Assembly (NCBI RefSeq): GCF_036669915.1
Contig: NC_089313.1
Location: 19,995,928-20,059,927 of the forward strand
Source: Pocillopora verrucosa
Lineage: Eukaryota > Cnidaria > Anthozoa > Scleractinia > Pocilloporidae
DNA: 64,000 nt
Direction of reading: 5' to 3'
Positions 45,801 through 58,290 of the stretch are shown here, piece by piece. The translations under genes were made by a program, and so were the position numbers. The notes beneath the pieces were generated by a model. It did no database searches, was not told the DNA's origin, and saw nothing but the letters and a program-made list of their open reading frames with translations. Position 1 is the first letter of the stretch, and the number at the start of each line of letters is the position of its first letter.

Positions 45801-48800
45801 AAAATAGCTTCTCTTCCACTGAGGATTTTGAGTTTCAGCCACTAAGGGGGAGGATATTGTTTGTACAACAGGGTAATATATTATTATCAACTGAGTTGAT
45901 GAAATAAATTGGCCACCATAAAGAATTTGAAAAGGGATGTTTCAAGCATTAGCCCTTCATCATAGTGAGTGGAGGAAATGTGGGTTGCATGTGTGTTGTT
46001 TGTTTGTAGAAGATTGTTTCCTAATGGAGTGTTGGCATTTGATTTAAGAAATTTTGATTTTCTCTATTTTTGTTACTTTCATTGTATAGAGAAATTGCAT
46101 TTTCTGCTGGGAAAAATCTTACAATTTATTCATCAGATTGACCTCTGAATCAACCATGGTGATCTAGAAGCTTGTATAATACATCAACTATTGTTATGTT
46201 CTTTTCTCATTCAGCATGATGACTGAAATTGTGAATAAGTGTGAAACAGCATATTCTCTGATCCAGAAATGTCAGAATAATGACAGTGCTTTAGTGGATG
46301 AGAAGCGCCGTATCTATGGACTTGTTGATGAAGTTTGTGATCTGATGGAAAAGGTTGTTTTGGAGCCCAAGGAAACAAGCAATCTAACTTATTACTTTGA
46401 GTATGATATCACTTGCATTCTGGAGACACAGATTGGGGAAATCAGAGTCCTAAAGCCAGGCCAGAAAGGTTTGTTATGGGTCATCGGGAATTCTATAATT
46501 TGGGAACTATTGGTATAGATCTGGAAAGTATAGAATGAATTATGGCATATGTCATTGTAGAAGAGTTTTGAAACCCTCCATTATGACAAGAGCTGTCTGC
46601 GGTTTGAATTATGAACAAAAAACAATTCAGTTGGAGCAGAAGTCACTGGCCTCTCTTTTTGCATTTAAATGCAACCCACTTTAAAAAGGCAAGATGACTA
46701 ATAGGTAATGGCATCTCCTCTGGAAAGCAGGTCCTCTTTTATCACTGCAACATGAGCACTAATGTGCTGGAGCTTTTAACCAGCAAGCAAGAGCTCTCAC
46801 ATGAAAATGAAAGTCATCATTTTTCGCGCCAGCCCTCTCACATGCTCAAATGCTCAATATATTCACTACCTTGATCTGTTCTCTAAGCCTGCTTGCAGGG
46901 AACTGGTCACTTTTTGCATTTTTATGGACCTCAACTTCATCCCAGTCAACAATAACATACGAAAAAAACCTTCCAGTATTCACAGCCATTTTGACCTCAT
47001 GATGCTTGTCAACAACATATTCATAACTTGTTTTTCACAGAGGAGCCTCTGGCTGGGCTGAACAAACATGAACTGTCAGGGAAAAAAGAAATGTATGATG
47101 CTGAGACACAGACAGAAGATCTTCAGGAAAATGGTGAAAACCCCCTGTTTCAAAGCCTATTGCAAGGATTGGAGGAAATTGTTCACACACGTTTGACGCA
47201 ACCAAGATGGGATGAAAGTCCAGCTCCTGGGTTACCTGTGTTCGAACCTGAAAGTCCTGACCACAGTAGCTCAGAGTCAGGTCTAAATGAGTTGGGTTAG
47301 TGTAAACTAGCACATGATGGTACAGACATGTCTGGTTGCCATAGAGATAATTTTGAAAATATTCCCTCGGGATAGGTCTTGATCTGGGGCATTGGAACTG
47401 TTGCTAAAATTGTTGATATAATCATTTTAAAAAATCTTGGAAGCCTTCTTAAAAATATACAGGAAGTTTTATAATGCTAATTTTTTTAGAAGTCTTAAAA
47501 TCTCAATATTTTTGCCACAAGGCCATGGATTGAAAGCAGAGGACCTGACATGTTAGGTTGTCTTTGACCAGCAAAGCTAATAAAGCTTTAAAATTTTTTT
47601 AAACCTGAAAATTCTATGTGAAAGGACTTTTTACAAAGTCTTTTGACAACTGTACAATTTGTACTTTCCTTTAAAGAGGAGATCAAAGACATAATCTTTG
47701 CTATTTCATTTAACCCTCTAGGTGGGACCTCAGACCATTCAGATGCAGAGGAAATAGAGAGTGATACTGAGCTTGAGGGAGCAGTGGGTGGGGAGACTTT
47801 GCCTAGCAGCCACAGTGAAGAATTGAGAGATTCAAGAAATTCGGAAGAGAACCAAACAAGTTTGCTTGATGAATTACAGGATGAAATTGATAGACTTCGA
47901 CTTCTCAGTCCCAATGGTTAGTTACACTTGTAATGTGTCATACTGATGTGTGTCTTATGGTTATTGTTGGCTCAGTCATTCACTTTTCTGTTTTTCCTTT
48001 GTCAGATGATGCTGCGGTAAGTTAGCAAAAAAGGAAAAATGAATATTAAAGCAGAAAAATATACATTGCATGAGCTGATTCACAATATTTTGTTCCAGTC
48101 TTAGAGACTTGCAAACTTATAGCAAATTTTAACCTATTGTAACATTATGGGTCCTGTAATCAAAATGTACCACCTGATTCCAAAGAGCCAATCAAGTTTG
48201 TTAAGCTCCATGTGCTTAGGTCAGCATCTTGTACAGAGTTTTTGTACTTGTTTTTTGTACCTCCAGTTCATCATTATAAAATCATTTTGCTTTGGGTGAG
48301 TTCTTTCAGTTTGAGATTGTCAACACTCATTGAGATAGAAAACCACAAATTGAATAGGTGATAATAAGCCAAGAGCAAGTAAGCCTAAGTTAAAGTACAA
48401 ACAGAATTCAAATTACAAACCTGAAAAAATTCAGGATTTATCTTTTAGTGCATAGAAAATCATAAAGGTGCTCTGAGACACAAACCCTGTTTGTATAGAG
48501 AATGTGGCTTCAGACAAAATGCACTCAGTAATCCTTTCAATCCTACAAACACATTTTGAAAAGGGGGTGATCAACAGGTCTGTTACTTCCATGTCTTTGC
48601 ATACAGGTGATGTAGTTTCCCTGAGAAATGGAGGTACTGGAGTAAATACTGATACAACAAATTCAGAAGGTATTTCTTTATTTTACCACATGTGTTCCTA
48701 ATGAGTAAGTAGATGGTTACCTCAACCAGTCACATATGTGTCGTATTTTTGCAACGCCTCTATTTGCTCTTGGATGGGTTGCTATTAAGATATGGAGGAG

Positions 48801-49607
48801 ATCCAGGACAAATGGAGAGAGTCCACGTTCATAGTTTCTCAACCCTCCTCTTGTGAAGAGCATTTTTTGCTTCCCCCCCTCTTTTATTCATATCAAATTT
48901 ATGTTTGGATGAATCTAAGAGCCCCGCCCTTGCTCCTCTTATTCATGGATGGTGTCTGAGCCCTACTGGCTTTTTGGTTTTCAGGTGTTGATACTAATAA
49001 CAGGAGACAATCAACTTCAAGTGATGAATGGAGTTTAACGCCCCCAGCAAATCAGGGGGGACCTCTCAGCTTAGACAGCACCTTACTTCTCCCTGGGCAA
49101 AGACTGATGTCCACCGATGGGTTTAGAAGTCTGGACAGTCAGCAGTGTGTTACTAGGGACAGAACTCATTGTTTTGCTGCCGACTGTCAGAACCCTACAG
49201 CACGTGCATCAAAAAGGTGCCTACACTGTCGGCATTTTTACTGTGTAACTTGTGCATCCTTGTCACTCATGTGCCCAGAGAGTCCAAGTGGACATCGATT
49301 TGTGTCAAGCATGCTTACAACCAGGGGTAGAGAACAACCAAGGACTAGTAGCAGGGTAAGGAAAAGGAAGCCAAAGAAAGAGGAAGGGCCCCCCTGGGAA
49401 TGCAAGCAGTGTACCATGATAAACGGACCACAAGTGCTGGTATGCCTGGGGTGTGACACCTTGCGAGAGGTAGATGCTCAAGAAGGGCGCAATGTGTGTC
49501 CCATGTGTACCTTGGTTAATGAGCCTGGTAAGACAAAGTGTGAACTGTGTGACACAGAGCTGGTCAGTCAAGCACAAGCTGACGAGGCAGACACTGAGGA
49601 GTCCTAA
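42869..49607 (+). CDS. TRIM-type RING/B-box/coiled-coil protein with two C-terminal RanBP2 (NZF) zinc fingers
   Basis: Exons 42869-42977, 44122-44399, 45247-45548, 46215-46468, 47041-47295, 47722-47916, 48607-48669 and 48985-49607 agree in phase and encode 692 residues. RING: C9, C12, C30, H32, C35, C38, C54, C57. A B-box follows at about 105-140 ('CPEH', 'YCHTDNCLICIYC', 'GHKC'), then a coiled coil through about 310, an acidic Ser-rich linker, a cysteine cluster (about 548-582), a basic KRKPKK stretch and two zinc fingers: 'WECKQCTMINGPQVLVCLGC' (623-642) and a second at 656-674 (CPMC/CELC). Zinc fingers of this type often bind ubiquitin, so a ubiquitin ligase that reads ubiquitin chains is the natural inference. 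The RING-B-box-coil arrangement is TRIM; the NZF tail is unusual. Confidence 0.85.
43790..43993. repeat. TTAACCCTTTAACTCCC-type MITE, copy 5
   Basis: In intron 1 of the TRIM-type gene. The left end is degraded (CTCTAACTTCCAGCAGTGAT); the right end TCTTGGATGTTAAAGGGTTAA is kept apart from one base. Confidence 0.75.
45578..45786. repeat. TTAACCCTTTAACTCCC-type MITE, copy 6
   Basis: In intron 3 of the TRIM-type gene. Both ends and the core AACACCAAATTCTCATCC are recognisable. Confidence 0.8.
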
Positions 49608-50040
49608 CTAAATGCATGTCACTTCCACTCTTGAAGTGATTTGCTCTTAGGAAGTAAATCATAGTATTCTACATAGGAAAAATAAGTGGTCTCAGCCAGT
49701 ATCTAAGCTACTACACGCCAACCCCTCCCCTAACACAATATTAACCCTAACTTGTAATCAGTGGACTGTTGTTGGGTTAGGGGAGGGGGAGGTAGGTTAG
49801 TTGCTCAGATACCAACATTGATCCAAATAATTATCACAAAGTGGTGATTTTTTAAGGGATAATCTTGGGATTTATTTTGCTCAGATACTGCATGAAGCAA
49901 GATCGTAACTGGACAAACAATTTGCCGTATGTCTCAAGAAACACAAACATGTTCTGTTGTTCCTCTAACACTCATTTTGACTGCCAAAGTTTTTTTTTGT
50001 TAAAAGTGTGTTATATTTTTATACCCCTTGGAAACATTTG
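48170..50040 (+). repeat. Segmental duplicate, source copy of 62158-64000
   Basis: Introns, the last two exons and the 3' UTR of the TRIM-type gene recur at 62158-64000 with roughly 90% or better identity by eye, in the same orientation, about 14 kb away. Confidence 0.9.
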
Positions 50041-50457
50041 AAGTCATCTCTACTTTCTTTGAGCAATGTAAACACGTGAAGCAAGACAAGATTGCCAATG
50101 TTCAAATGTGTCTTAAATTTTTTTCCTATTTCATTCAGTGTATTTCAATGGTAGAGCTCATTTGGAGTAAATCCTTTGTAAAACTCTGCTGCATAAGGTG
50201 CAGTGTGGTTTGACTAATGTGTTACCTGGTGGAATAATTTCTTGTCAAAAATATGGACAAAAATGTTTATAGTAGTCTTCAAGAAGGTGTAGACAGAATA
50301 CACAAACTAATCTACTTGTGTAGTTAAAGTGATAAAATTTTTGGCCCTAAAAGGTAGATTTTTCTTTGTAATCAGTAATAACATCAGGAAAATTTGTGTG
50401 GAGTTCTCTGTAAATAAATTTCAGTGTAACAATATAGTCTGTTGGAGAACAATGTAC

Positions 50458-50463
50458 AATAAA
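50458..50463 (+). terminator. Poly(A) signal of the TRIM-type gene
   Basis: AATAAA about 850 bases after the stop; another AATAAA lies at 50413. Either would give a long 3' UTR. Confidence 0.4.
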
Positions 50464-50469
50464 GGAAAA

Positions 50470-51590
50470 CAGAAGCAATTAGCTGTTTAAATGTCTTTTT
50501 TCCGTAAGATTTTTCAGCATATTCTTCTTCAAGAGCAAAGTTTTGATTTCCACATATAACTTCTTCTATTTGCGCAGTGTAACGTCATTTACATATTTAC
50601 CAAGACTCGTTTTACGAGTTTGGGCTTCCTGTGCTCAAACTGGTTTTTTTTGTTTTGTTTTTTTTGTTTCATTTTTTTAAAAATGTGTTTAATTTTTTTT
50701 CTTGCATATAAAGTAGCCTCGATTCTGCGCACCTTACCCAGCATTCCACGTTTGAAATCGTAAGGTTGCGAGGTTATAATGAGTTATCTTAATTTTTCGA
50801 TTAACAGTAATAACACCTGATTACAAGAAAGGAAGGGCGTCGCAGAGGAGGAAAATTCATCTTTTCCTGATCATTTTCATGGTCTAGCTTTCTCTCTCAT
50901 TCTTGATCAACTGACTCGCTCGACAGCAAGCTTGAAATTCGAGGTATTTGTAAAGCATCAATGTAATTGTAATTCTGAGTTTTTTTAACAGATCTAGATC
51001 CTACATTAGGCATTCGTTTGGAACCATAATTTCAAGACTTAAATTAAAGGCCTTTGAATTTAACACTTTTGCATGGACCAGTTTTGAATGGTTTTGGTTC
51101 TTACTCGTGATATATTGAAGGACTGATGCAGATGCAGGTGCAACCTAAGTATTATCCAGTTTCTTATCATGAATTTTCTGTTTTAATTCCTTTACATGTG
51201 GTATATTGATATTATAGTGAAGAGAATTTTAAAACATGAGGTATAAATACGGAATGGATGAAAAATGCTTCAATGTACCTTAAATTAAATTTCAGTAGAA
51301 GAGCATGGTATGGGTGCACTATTTGATCCTTCTGAGCAGTTAAGGGAAGGAGTGTGGGCTTATTTTCTGCTCAGCATATGGCAATCAAGCCAAGGGTCCT
51401 ATAGCACAAGGAAATCTGCTATTTGATTAGTTTGGCTATATTATTTTTTGCCCTTGGGAATGGAGCTAAGGAGGGTTCTAACATGTTTTGTGTCTATGGA
51501 AGTGCTACCTTATAAATACCCTTCCTTTGTGAACTTTTCAATGATTTTCCCATGTGAACTTTGAATTTCCCATTATTTTTTTTCAATCAT
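50470..51590. other. Intergenic DNA
   Basis: No gene or repeat family recognised; homopolymer T tracts near 50640-50700. Confidence 0.5.
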
Positions 51591-51599
51591 TTTCACCAT

Positions 51600-51800
51600 T
51601 AAGGTGCAGGACACACAACAGAGCAAGGTTCCAAATTAAGTGTGTCCTTAAGAGAGGCACTGTGAAAGTACAGTATCTAGCCCAGGAACACAACGCATAG
51701 TCCCAGCCAGGTTTTGAAGCCAGGCCTCTTGATCTGGAGTCCAGTGTACTGACCATTAGGCCACTACGCTTCTCCAGGCCACTATGCATCTTCAGGCTAC
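51600..51800 (-). repeat. tRNA-related SINE (minus)
   Basis: On the minus strand a tRNA-like head (GTGGCCTAATGGTCAGTACA as A-box region, GGCTTCAAAACC as a decayed B box at about 51709-51720) precedes a body ending in GTGTGTCCTGCACC-like sequence. Confidence 0.6.
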
Positions 51801-51809
51801 CATGCCTCT

Positions 51810-52575
51810 TACATTTGTATTATGTTATAAGATTCCACTTTTACCTTAGGTGGACTTGCAATACAGATAATAGTTGCAGTAATGATGTGAATCATAACAG
51901 AGTTTAAAAAAAAAATTTGAAAGAATGCTACAGTTAGCTACTAATGTTAACTGCAACTATTAAAATCCAATAAATTTATTTGCTAATTATGTTCAAATTA
52001 CAAGAATAGTACATAAATGTAGTGAAAACGAGGAGACGTGCACTTACAGGTCTTTACCCAGAGTGCCATTTGTAACATTTTCTTACTCTGGGAAACAATT
52101 AAAAAAAAACTGAAGGCAGAACAGTTAAATTCAATTGTAATCTAAAACTGAGTCACAAGAAAGGCATATAATTGAATGGAGAAATTATTGATTTAATGCC
52201 TTAGAGTTTCAAGTTTGTGGGATATTTCATTGTTTCATGGTGGATAACTCAATGTGTAAGTTAAGTAGCAAAACTATTTTGAACAGGATGAGTTATGAAT
52301 TTGTCACAAGTTTTTATTTCTTTCTACTTCCTTCTGTTAGCAACAAGAAGTCATTCCTTTGCTTCCTTGCTTTCCAGTCTCTGATCTCTCTTTTTTTTGA
52401 CAGGATCTCATATGACAGGAGATATAGGTATGGACCAGCTGGGAACACCTGTAAAATTCAATGTAAGTGGATGCAGTTAAGTGATACTATAAGTGAACTA
52501 TGATGTGGCATACTCTTTATTTGCAGCTGTTAATATGTCTAAGGATCATTTGCAGAGCTTTACATGAGTTGCTTG
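51810..52575. other. Intergenic DNA
   Basis: Nothing recognised beyond short AT-rich tracts. Confidence 0.5.
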
Positions 52576-52579
52576 ACTA

Positions 52580-52960
52580 TGTTCTTATTTGTCCTACGCT
52601 CATTAAATGACGAAAAACATCTTTCTCTATTTCTTTACCGAGCTCAAAACTTACGATCTCTCTTATTCTATTTACAAACATGACGCTATCGACATTGCTG
52701 ATCCTAACAATATGCAGGGCGGGTGTCATGTGAACTTCGTAACAGACCTCGGTCACTGGAGAGTCTCTGTGGCTCAGTGGTAGAGCATCAGAGCCCGGAA
52801 TCCGAAGGTCTGAGGTTCGATTCCTTATGGGGACTCAGAACTTTTTCTTTGTCCCACGCTCGTGACAAGACAAAAAACATCTTTCTCTATTTCTTTACCG
52901 AGCTCAAAACTTACCATCTCTCTTGTTCTGTTATGTACTGCTACTTGTAAATGTTACTGA
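52580..52960 (+). repeat. tRNA-derived SINE, partial plus full head in tandem
   Basis: A full tRNA-like head starts at 52763 (A box TGGCTCAGTGG 52770-52780, B box GGTTCGATTCC 52814-52824). Its tail phrase AACATCTTTCTCTATTTCTT also occurs upstream near 52618, so two SINE bodies lie in tandem. The anticodon arm does not fold as a clean 7-base loop, so it is not called as a tRNA gene. Confidence 0.75.
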
Positions 52961-54154
52961 CCAATTGGAGTCAGGTACTTAACCAGGAAAATTTGGCCAT
53001 AACAACCAGTTGGAAGTTGTTAAAATGATAAAAAAGGGAACAAAAAACTGACCCAGCGTCCAATTAGTTTGGAACACATAAATTTTATCAGGCGAGTGAA
53101 AAAGAATTGAAATTATTGGCACTATTGTCGTTTTTTTTAGGTTGTTCCAGGAACTGATAGTTTGGTCATAAATGGCATCGCAACAAACATCAGCGTCAGA
53201 CATCAATGCATCACAGTGATGGCAAATTACGATAAGAAGAGCGTTGAGGTGTGTTAAAAAGAAACAACATTGACTGCTATTCTTATGAAATCTTGGACAC
53301 AATTTGAGCGGGAAGAATCCACGAATCAAGAAAAATTTATTACATGAATTATCGTCATTCGCTTCGTAAAAACAGGAGAAAAAACTGAAATGATTCAGAT
53401 ATTTATCGTTGGCAGGAAAAAAGGTCAATAGCACTGAGGTTACGAATCATTGCTTGAAAACGTGGCAATAGGAGTCTTTCCTGAAATAGCGTCAACTTCT
53501 TCAAATGACTGAGAATAGTGGATCTATTTTCCTGTCAAGCGCTCTAAATGAGCAAATGAAGTTCAGTATCAATACCAAACTGTGTTTGTTCTTTGCTGTT
53601 TTGAAATAGGAGTCCTACCCATATCGGGAAAGTTAAGATCATAGGCACGAGTTTATCAGTGCGTAGAGTGTGCAGAAGAACCTCGTGAACCCTCGAACAT
53701 TGCTGGCCACCGTTATGCCATGAAAATTTAAGTGATAAAATATTGGGATCCGAATGAACTTGACGTCTTCACGGACGAGGTTGCAGAATAGCGGGAAAAA
53801 ATAGACTTTCCGTTTGTTTGATGCAGCACTGAAACGTAGTTGTAACAGTCCTTCCGCCTTTTTGCAGTAACTGACCGACCCCTCCAGCCTGAGAAATCAG
53901 ACAGGGGTAGGGTGTCTCTCTCCAGCCTAATATTAATTTCACTAAGAACGGAGCTTGAAACTGACTATTCAGGAATCAGATTGCATCTTATTTTTAAGAT
54001 GTTAACGATAAGTCAAATGACCTTTGATGAAAGATGTCCCATACGAAACAATAATTTAAAGTTATCAAAGCTTATCTTGAGAATATTTATTAAAAGTAAT
54101 GGTTTCATCTGTCCTACCAAAATTCCAAATGGAGTAACAAAAATTATTGTCGGC

Positions 54155-54322
54155 GAGTTAACCGAAGTTGTCAGCGAGTTGACCGAAGTTGTCAGCGAGT
54201 TGACCGAAGTTGTCAGCGAGTTAACCGAAGTTGTCAGCGAGTTGACCGAAGTTGTCAGCGAGTTGACCGAAGTTGTCAGCGAGTTGACCGAAGTTTTCAG
54301 TGAGTTGACTGAGTTTGTCGGC
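54155..54322. repeat. 21-bp minisatellite encoding a seven-residue repeat
   Basis: Eight units of GAGTTGACCGAAGTTGTCAGC, the last two diverged. In the plus frame it translates as repeated SELTEVV; the minus frame is also open. It sits inside a 149-codon plus-strand frame (53912-54361) with no other recognisable feature. Confidence 0.95.
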
Positions 54323-54751
54323 GCGCTATCGTCGAGCTGGCCAGTAATGTCGGCGAGGTGACTTATGGTGTCGTCGAATTGACATGTTGCTAAGTGAGCG
54401 GTAACCTCGATGGCGAAGTGAATGGTAACCATCAAACGTTTGAAGTTAGCTACCATCAACTGCCTTCCGACCTTTTTGCACTTAACTTTTAACCTCTGTT
54501 TGAGAAAAATGCTTGGAGACTGTATTTGATTTTTATGTCGCTTATCATTTTAATGTTTGCTTGTTATCAGTCACGATAAGCTTTGATTAAAGCTCTGTTT
54601 TCCATAGGAACTCAGATTAGAAGATTATTTACTTCAGGGGCGCGTACAAAGACCCGAAGGTAGGTGTTGGGTTTATTGATCTCATCGATTTTTGTCGTGG
54701 CTGTTGCTTGGTTATGTAATATTTGCAATTTGTTTTTGAAAAGCCACCAGG

Positions 54752-57700
54752 TTTGAAAGCAAGACATATCTTTGTTCGGAACACAACGAAGCTCTGAAAG
54801 TTTACTGTCACACAGATAAATGCCTCATCTGCATTTATTGCCAGGTAAAATTGCTTACCTGCGTAGTGTCCTTCCAAGAAGTCAAAATCTTATACCGGCT
54901 AAGAAATTTCAGTTCTTCCCAACTCTTGGAAATCATGTCACATCAGCCCTTTGGCTGCCTTTCACACAACCTACTTATGTAAAACTCATAGGAAATTCTC
55001 TCCTTTACTCATATCCTTTAATGATTGTCTGTGTAGCAGGCGTTTCTTTTAAGGGCGCTCCGATGAAGAAAAGGCATCGGAGCCGCGAAATGCACAAGTG
55101 GCACTCTCATTATTCACAGACTCTAACAAAACAGCCTGGTAGGCCACTAGTGTGAGGCTTGGAATGGGCCATTTTACAGTTGTGTCCATAGTTGCCAAGC
55201 CTTTGACTTGGAGTGAGGTTGAAGGTGACCTCGTTGTTATAGAGACCAGTATCTAGTTAGCATGATAACAAAGTAATTTACATTTGAAAAACAGCAACAT
55301 TTGTCTCTTAACCAGGTTACCCTCACTCCTGGGTTTATATGCAGAAAATGGAGCTACGCTATTGGTGGGAATATGGTGACGAGAAAACAAGAATAGATTA
55401 GTTGAATGAAAAGCGCTCGTTAATACCGTAGGGATTAAGAGTGCCGATATGGAAGATAAATTTTTGTTCTAGAGTTTTGCAATTTTCCGAACTGTCTTGA
55501 TGTAGGGAAAGGCCCCAAACTGCCGTATGCTGTTTTTAATGATTAGGGTGATTAGGGAGATTAGATCAGAAAAATAGAGTTCACCTCTTTCTAAAAAAAT
55601 TAATTCATATATGGAAAATTTTGATCAGCAGGATGGTGATCTACAAGTAGTTACGGACGGTCCTTTAGCTTTCTTTTGGTTCTGTACATATAGTTTAGAA
55701 TGTTCCTTTCGGGAACTCTAAGTTACATGCATGCAAACCTGTTCAATTTTCTGGTTATTTATTCTTAGGTCTATGGCAATCATGTGGGTCACGAATGCGA
55801 GCTTGTCAGTGATATTGCCACCACGATACGTGGGGAACTTAGCAACGTATCTGAAAAATTAGGCGATCACTGTGAATTGATCAAGAAGTCAATAGGAAAA
55901 GTGAATAACACGAAGGACTCTGTATTGGCTACTCAAAATTATCTGCAAGACAGGATCGGAAAACACATGACATTGTTACATGCTCACATGAGTATGGGAG
56001 AAACGTCGCTGAGGGATGCTGTAAACGATAAAACGAACCAGAAGATGATGTTTTTAGATAATCAAGAGAGGTTTGTTTTATATGGACCCCTTTTGTAATG
56101 TTGGGCTTGATTATTATCAGTACTTTCATGTGCATGTAAATGAGCCTTCTTGGCCTCGCTTTGGAGTGCAAATTCTAGCAATTAGGGCCGCCAATTATGA
56201 AAGAAGTTTAAATTCAGAAAGATATTAAATGTCACGAATTTATAATATCGTTAATAGATAAAGTTTTAAAATGGTACAGAAACTGAAGATGCATGATCGA
56301 AAACTCAAGGCTTCACATCCGACCTCGTTTACCCATTTTATTAGTCTTTTAATCTGAGTCCAAGATGTTGTTACTCCGCTGTTTGCCGACCAACAGGCAG
56401 ATTATTTGCGTAGGAGCTTAATTATTCAACGTAGATGAGTATACAAAAGCGATTGCAGTTAGAGTCATTTTCACTGAGGCTTGCAATCGATTAAGGACTT
56501 TTAAGGCTTTGGAAACACTTGACGTCAAATCGCGCTCTTCAGGTCGCTTACCTTTGATTTACTTTGAGTTGCAATCAGCTCCTTGAAACATTTCCCAATT
56601 TAATGATTGGCCGCTAAAATCACTTTGTTTTAAACACTCAATAAAAATCACTCCAATTTACTTCAGGTATGAGTTTAGCAGTAACAGCACGAACTTAGGA
56701 CGCGATTTCTGGGGAGATGTTCTTAGAGATTTAAAACTCCAGCGTAATTTGTTATGTGTTGCTTGTTTAGGACCATGTCAGGTATTTTGAACAAGTGTGA
56801 GTTAGCGCTTCTTTTGTGCGAGTTGTATCAAAAGAATGACAGTGCGTTGGTTGACGAGAAGCCCAAAATATATAGTCTCATCGATGAGGTCTCCGCTTTC
56901 ATGGAGAAGTGTGAGCTGGAGCCGGCAGAAACAGACAATTTGACATGTTACTTTGAGTATAATCTTTTAGATTCGCTTGAAACACAGATCGGTGGAGTAA
57001 AGATGCTAAAGCCTGGCCAAAAAGGTTGGTTTAGTCAATGACTAAAGTCGTAGACAATGAAAAATGTCAAAACTGCGTGTGATGAAAGCACGCGTCAATA
57101 GTCTTTTTTTTGCTTAATTCGATATGGCAGTGTGATATGTCTACAAGACTAAAATTTATCTATATTTTGTTTCCAGGGAGCTCTATTTACGACTTCAACG
57201 AGCATGAGATATGGGAGGAAGGGAAAACCAAGGATGCTGAGGTTCAAACAGAAGATCCACAGGAAAGCACAACTCATAATACACAAGTTTTGGTAGAAAC
57301 TACTGACCCTGGCGTGACGGCGCAACTCAGGGACAACAGCCCTTCAGCCCTTGTGGACCCAGGTGAGTCAGAAGTCATCGGTCGGTTCCAGCCATTCATT
57401 TAGAAAAAAGGCACGTTAGTGGCGGCAGGGCGGGCAAAAACAAAGAGACTAAATTTCTCCTAGGCATGTGGTTAAGTTTACGATACAGATACCCAGTCGA
57501 GAACACTGAAAAATAAGAAAAGCACGATTTTCTCCGCGTCTGGAGTTCGTTAAATTAGGCGGGCACATTTTCCCATGAATTCGTCCAGGAATCTACAGGT
57601 CTTTATCTGAGAGATACTAACGTTATTGTTTTCTTTTGTTTTCAATATTCCACTTCTTAGATGTCAACGAAAAAGATGATCTTGATTGCAACGGTGACGA

Positions 57701-58290
57701 GAAAGTTAATGACGATGAGAATGAAGTTGGACTTGAGGGAGGGGTGGGAGGCGAAACTTCAGTCCTTGTTGATCCTAACCTGCAGATATCAACAGATTCA
57801 CAAAGCTCTGGAGAAGTAATAACTGGATTACTGGATGAGATGCTTAGAAAAGTGGACGGAATCGCAGGTCAGTTAATTTTAACTCCATTCTCTTCATGAA
57901 GAATCATCATTTTTTTTGTATAAGGGGATAAAATTTCCATTAATAGAGAAGATAAAAAGGAGTCACTATTGATCCTAATAAATCAAAAGTCATTACTGCA
58001 ATATTAATCTAGAATCTATCCAACACAAACGCGCTACGTTTTCAGTAATGTGCCTACGAGCGGCTGCTAAAATAACGATTACTATTGTGTACATATACTT
58101 GTGGACTAATGGATCGAGTTATTGGTGGGATGAGATATCCTCTACCATAAAAAATTTAACCAACCCTCGCCTTTCTCAATTAATTGTGAGTCTAGATTAT
58201 GGGGTATATATTCACATTGATCTTTTTTCAGTTGCAGTTGGTGACGATGATAGTGATAGTGTTAAACAAGAGATTGAGACTGACGATTAA
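54752..58290 (+). CDS. B-box/coiled-coil paralogue of the TRIM-type gene, lacking RING and NZF exons
   Basis: Exons about 54752-54844, 55769-56070, 56771-57024, 57177-57362, 57661-57867 and 58232-58290 keep phase. Exons 2 and 3 have exactly the same lengths (302 and 254) as exons 3 and 4 of the 42869 gene. The B-box reads 'YCHTDKCLICIYC' + 'GHEC'; the coiled-coil part keeps 'NDSALVDEK' and 'MLKPGQK'. Introns do not align, so the duplication is old, yet no frame is broken, suggesting the region is or was expressed. The first exon starts at an acceptor and no RING exon was found upstream. The last exon ends in an acidic tail ('GDDDSDSVKQEIETDD') and a stop in place of the zinc fingers. It may act as a ligase-dead partner of its paralogue (inference). 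Confidence 0.7.

Noticed and set aside
48006-48016. 11-base micro-exon in the TRIM-type gene
   Set aside because: It has AG and GT borders, but including it would shift the phase of the next exon; skipping it keeps the frame.
52763-52833. tRNA-like sequence with good A and B boxes
   Set aside because: It is the head of a SINE: the tail is repeated next to it and the anticodon arm gives an 8-base loop, so it is not called as a tRNA gene.
52979-53434. 151-codon minus-strand frame rich in Phe and Cys
   Set aside because: Phe/Ile/Cys richness is what reversed AT-rich DNA gives; no transmembrane topology or family pattern was convincing.
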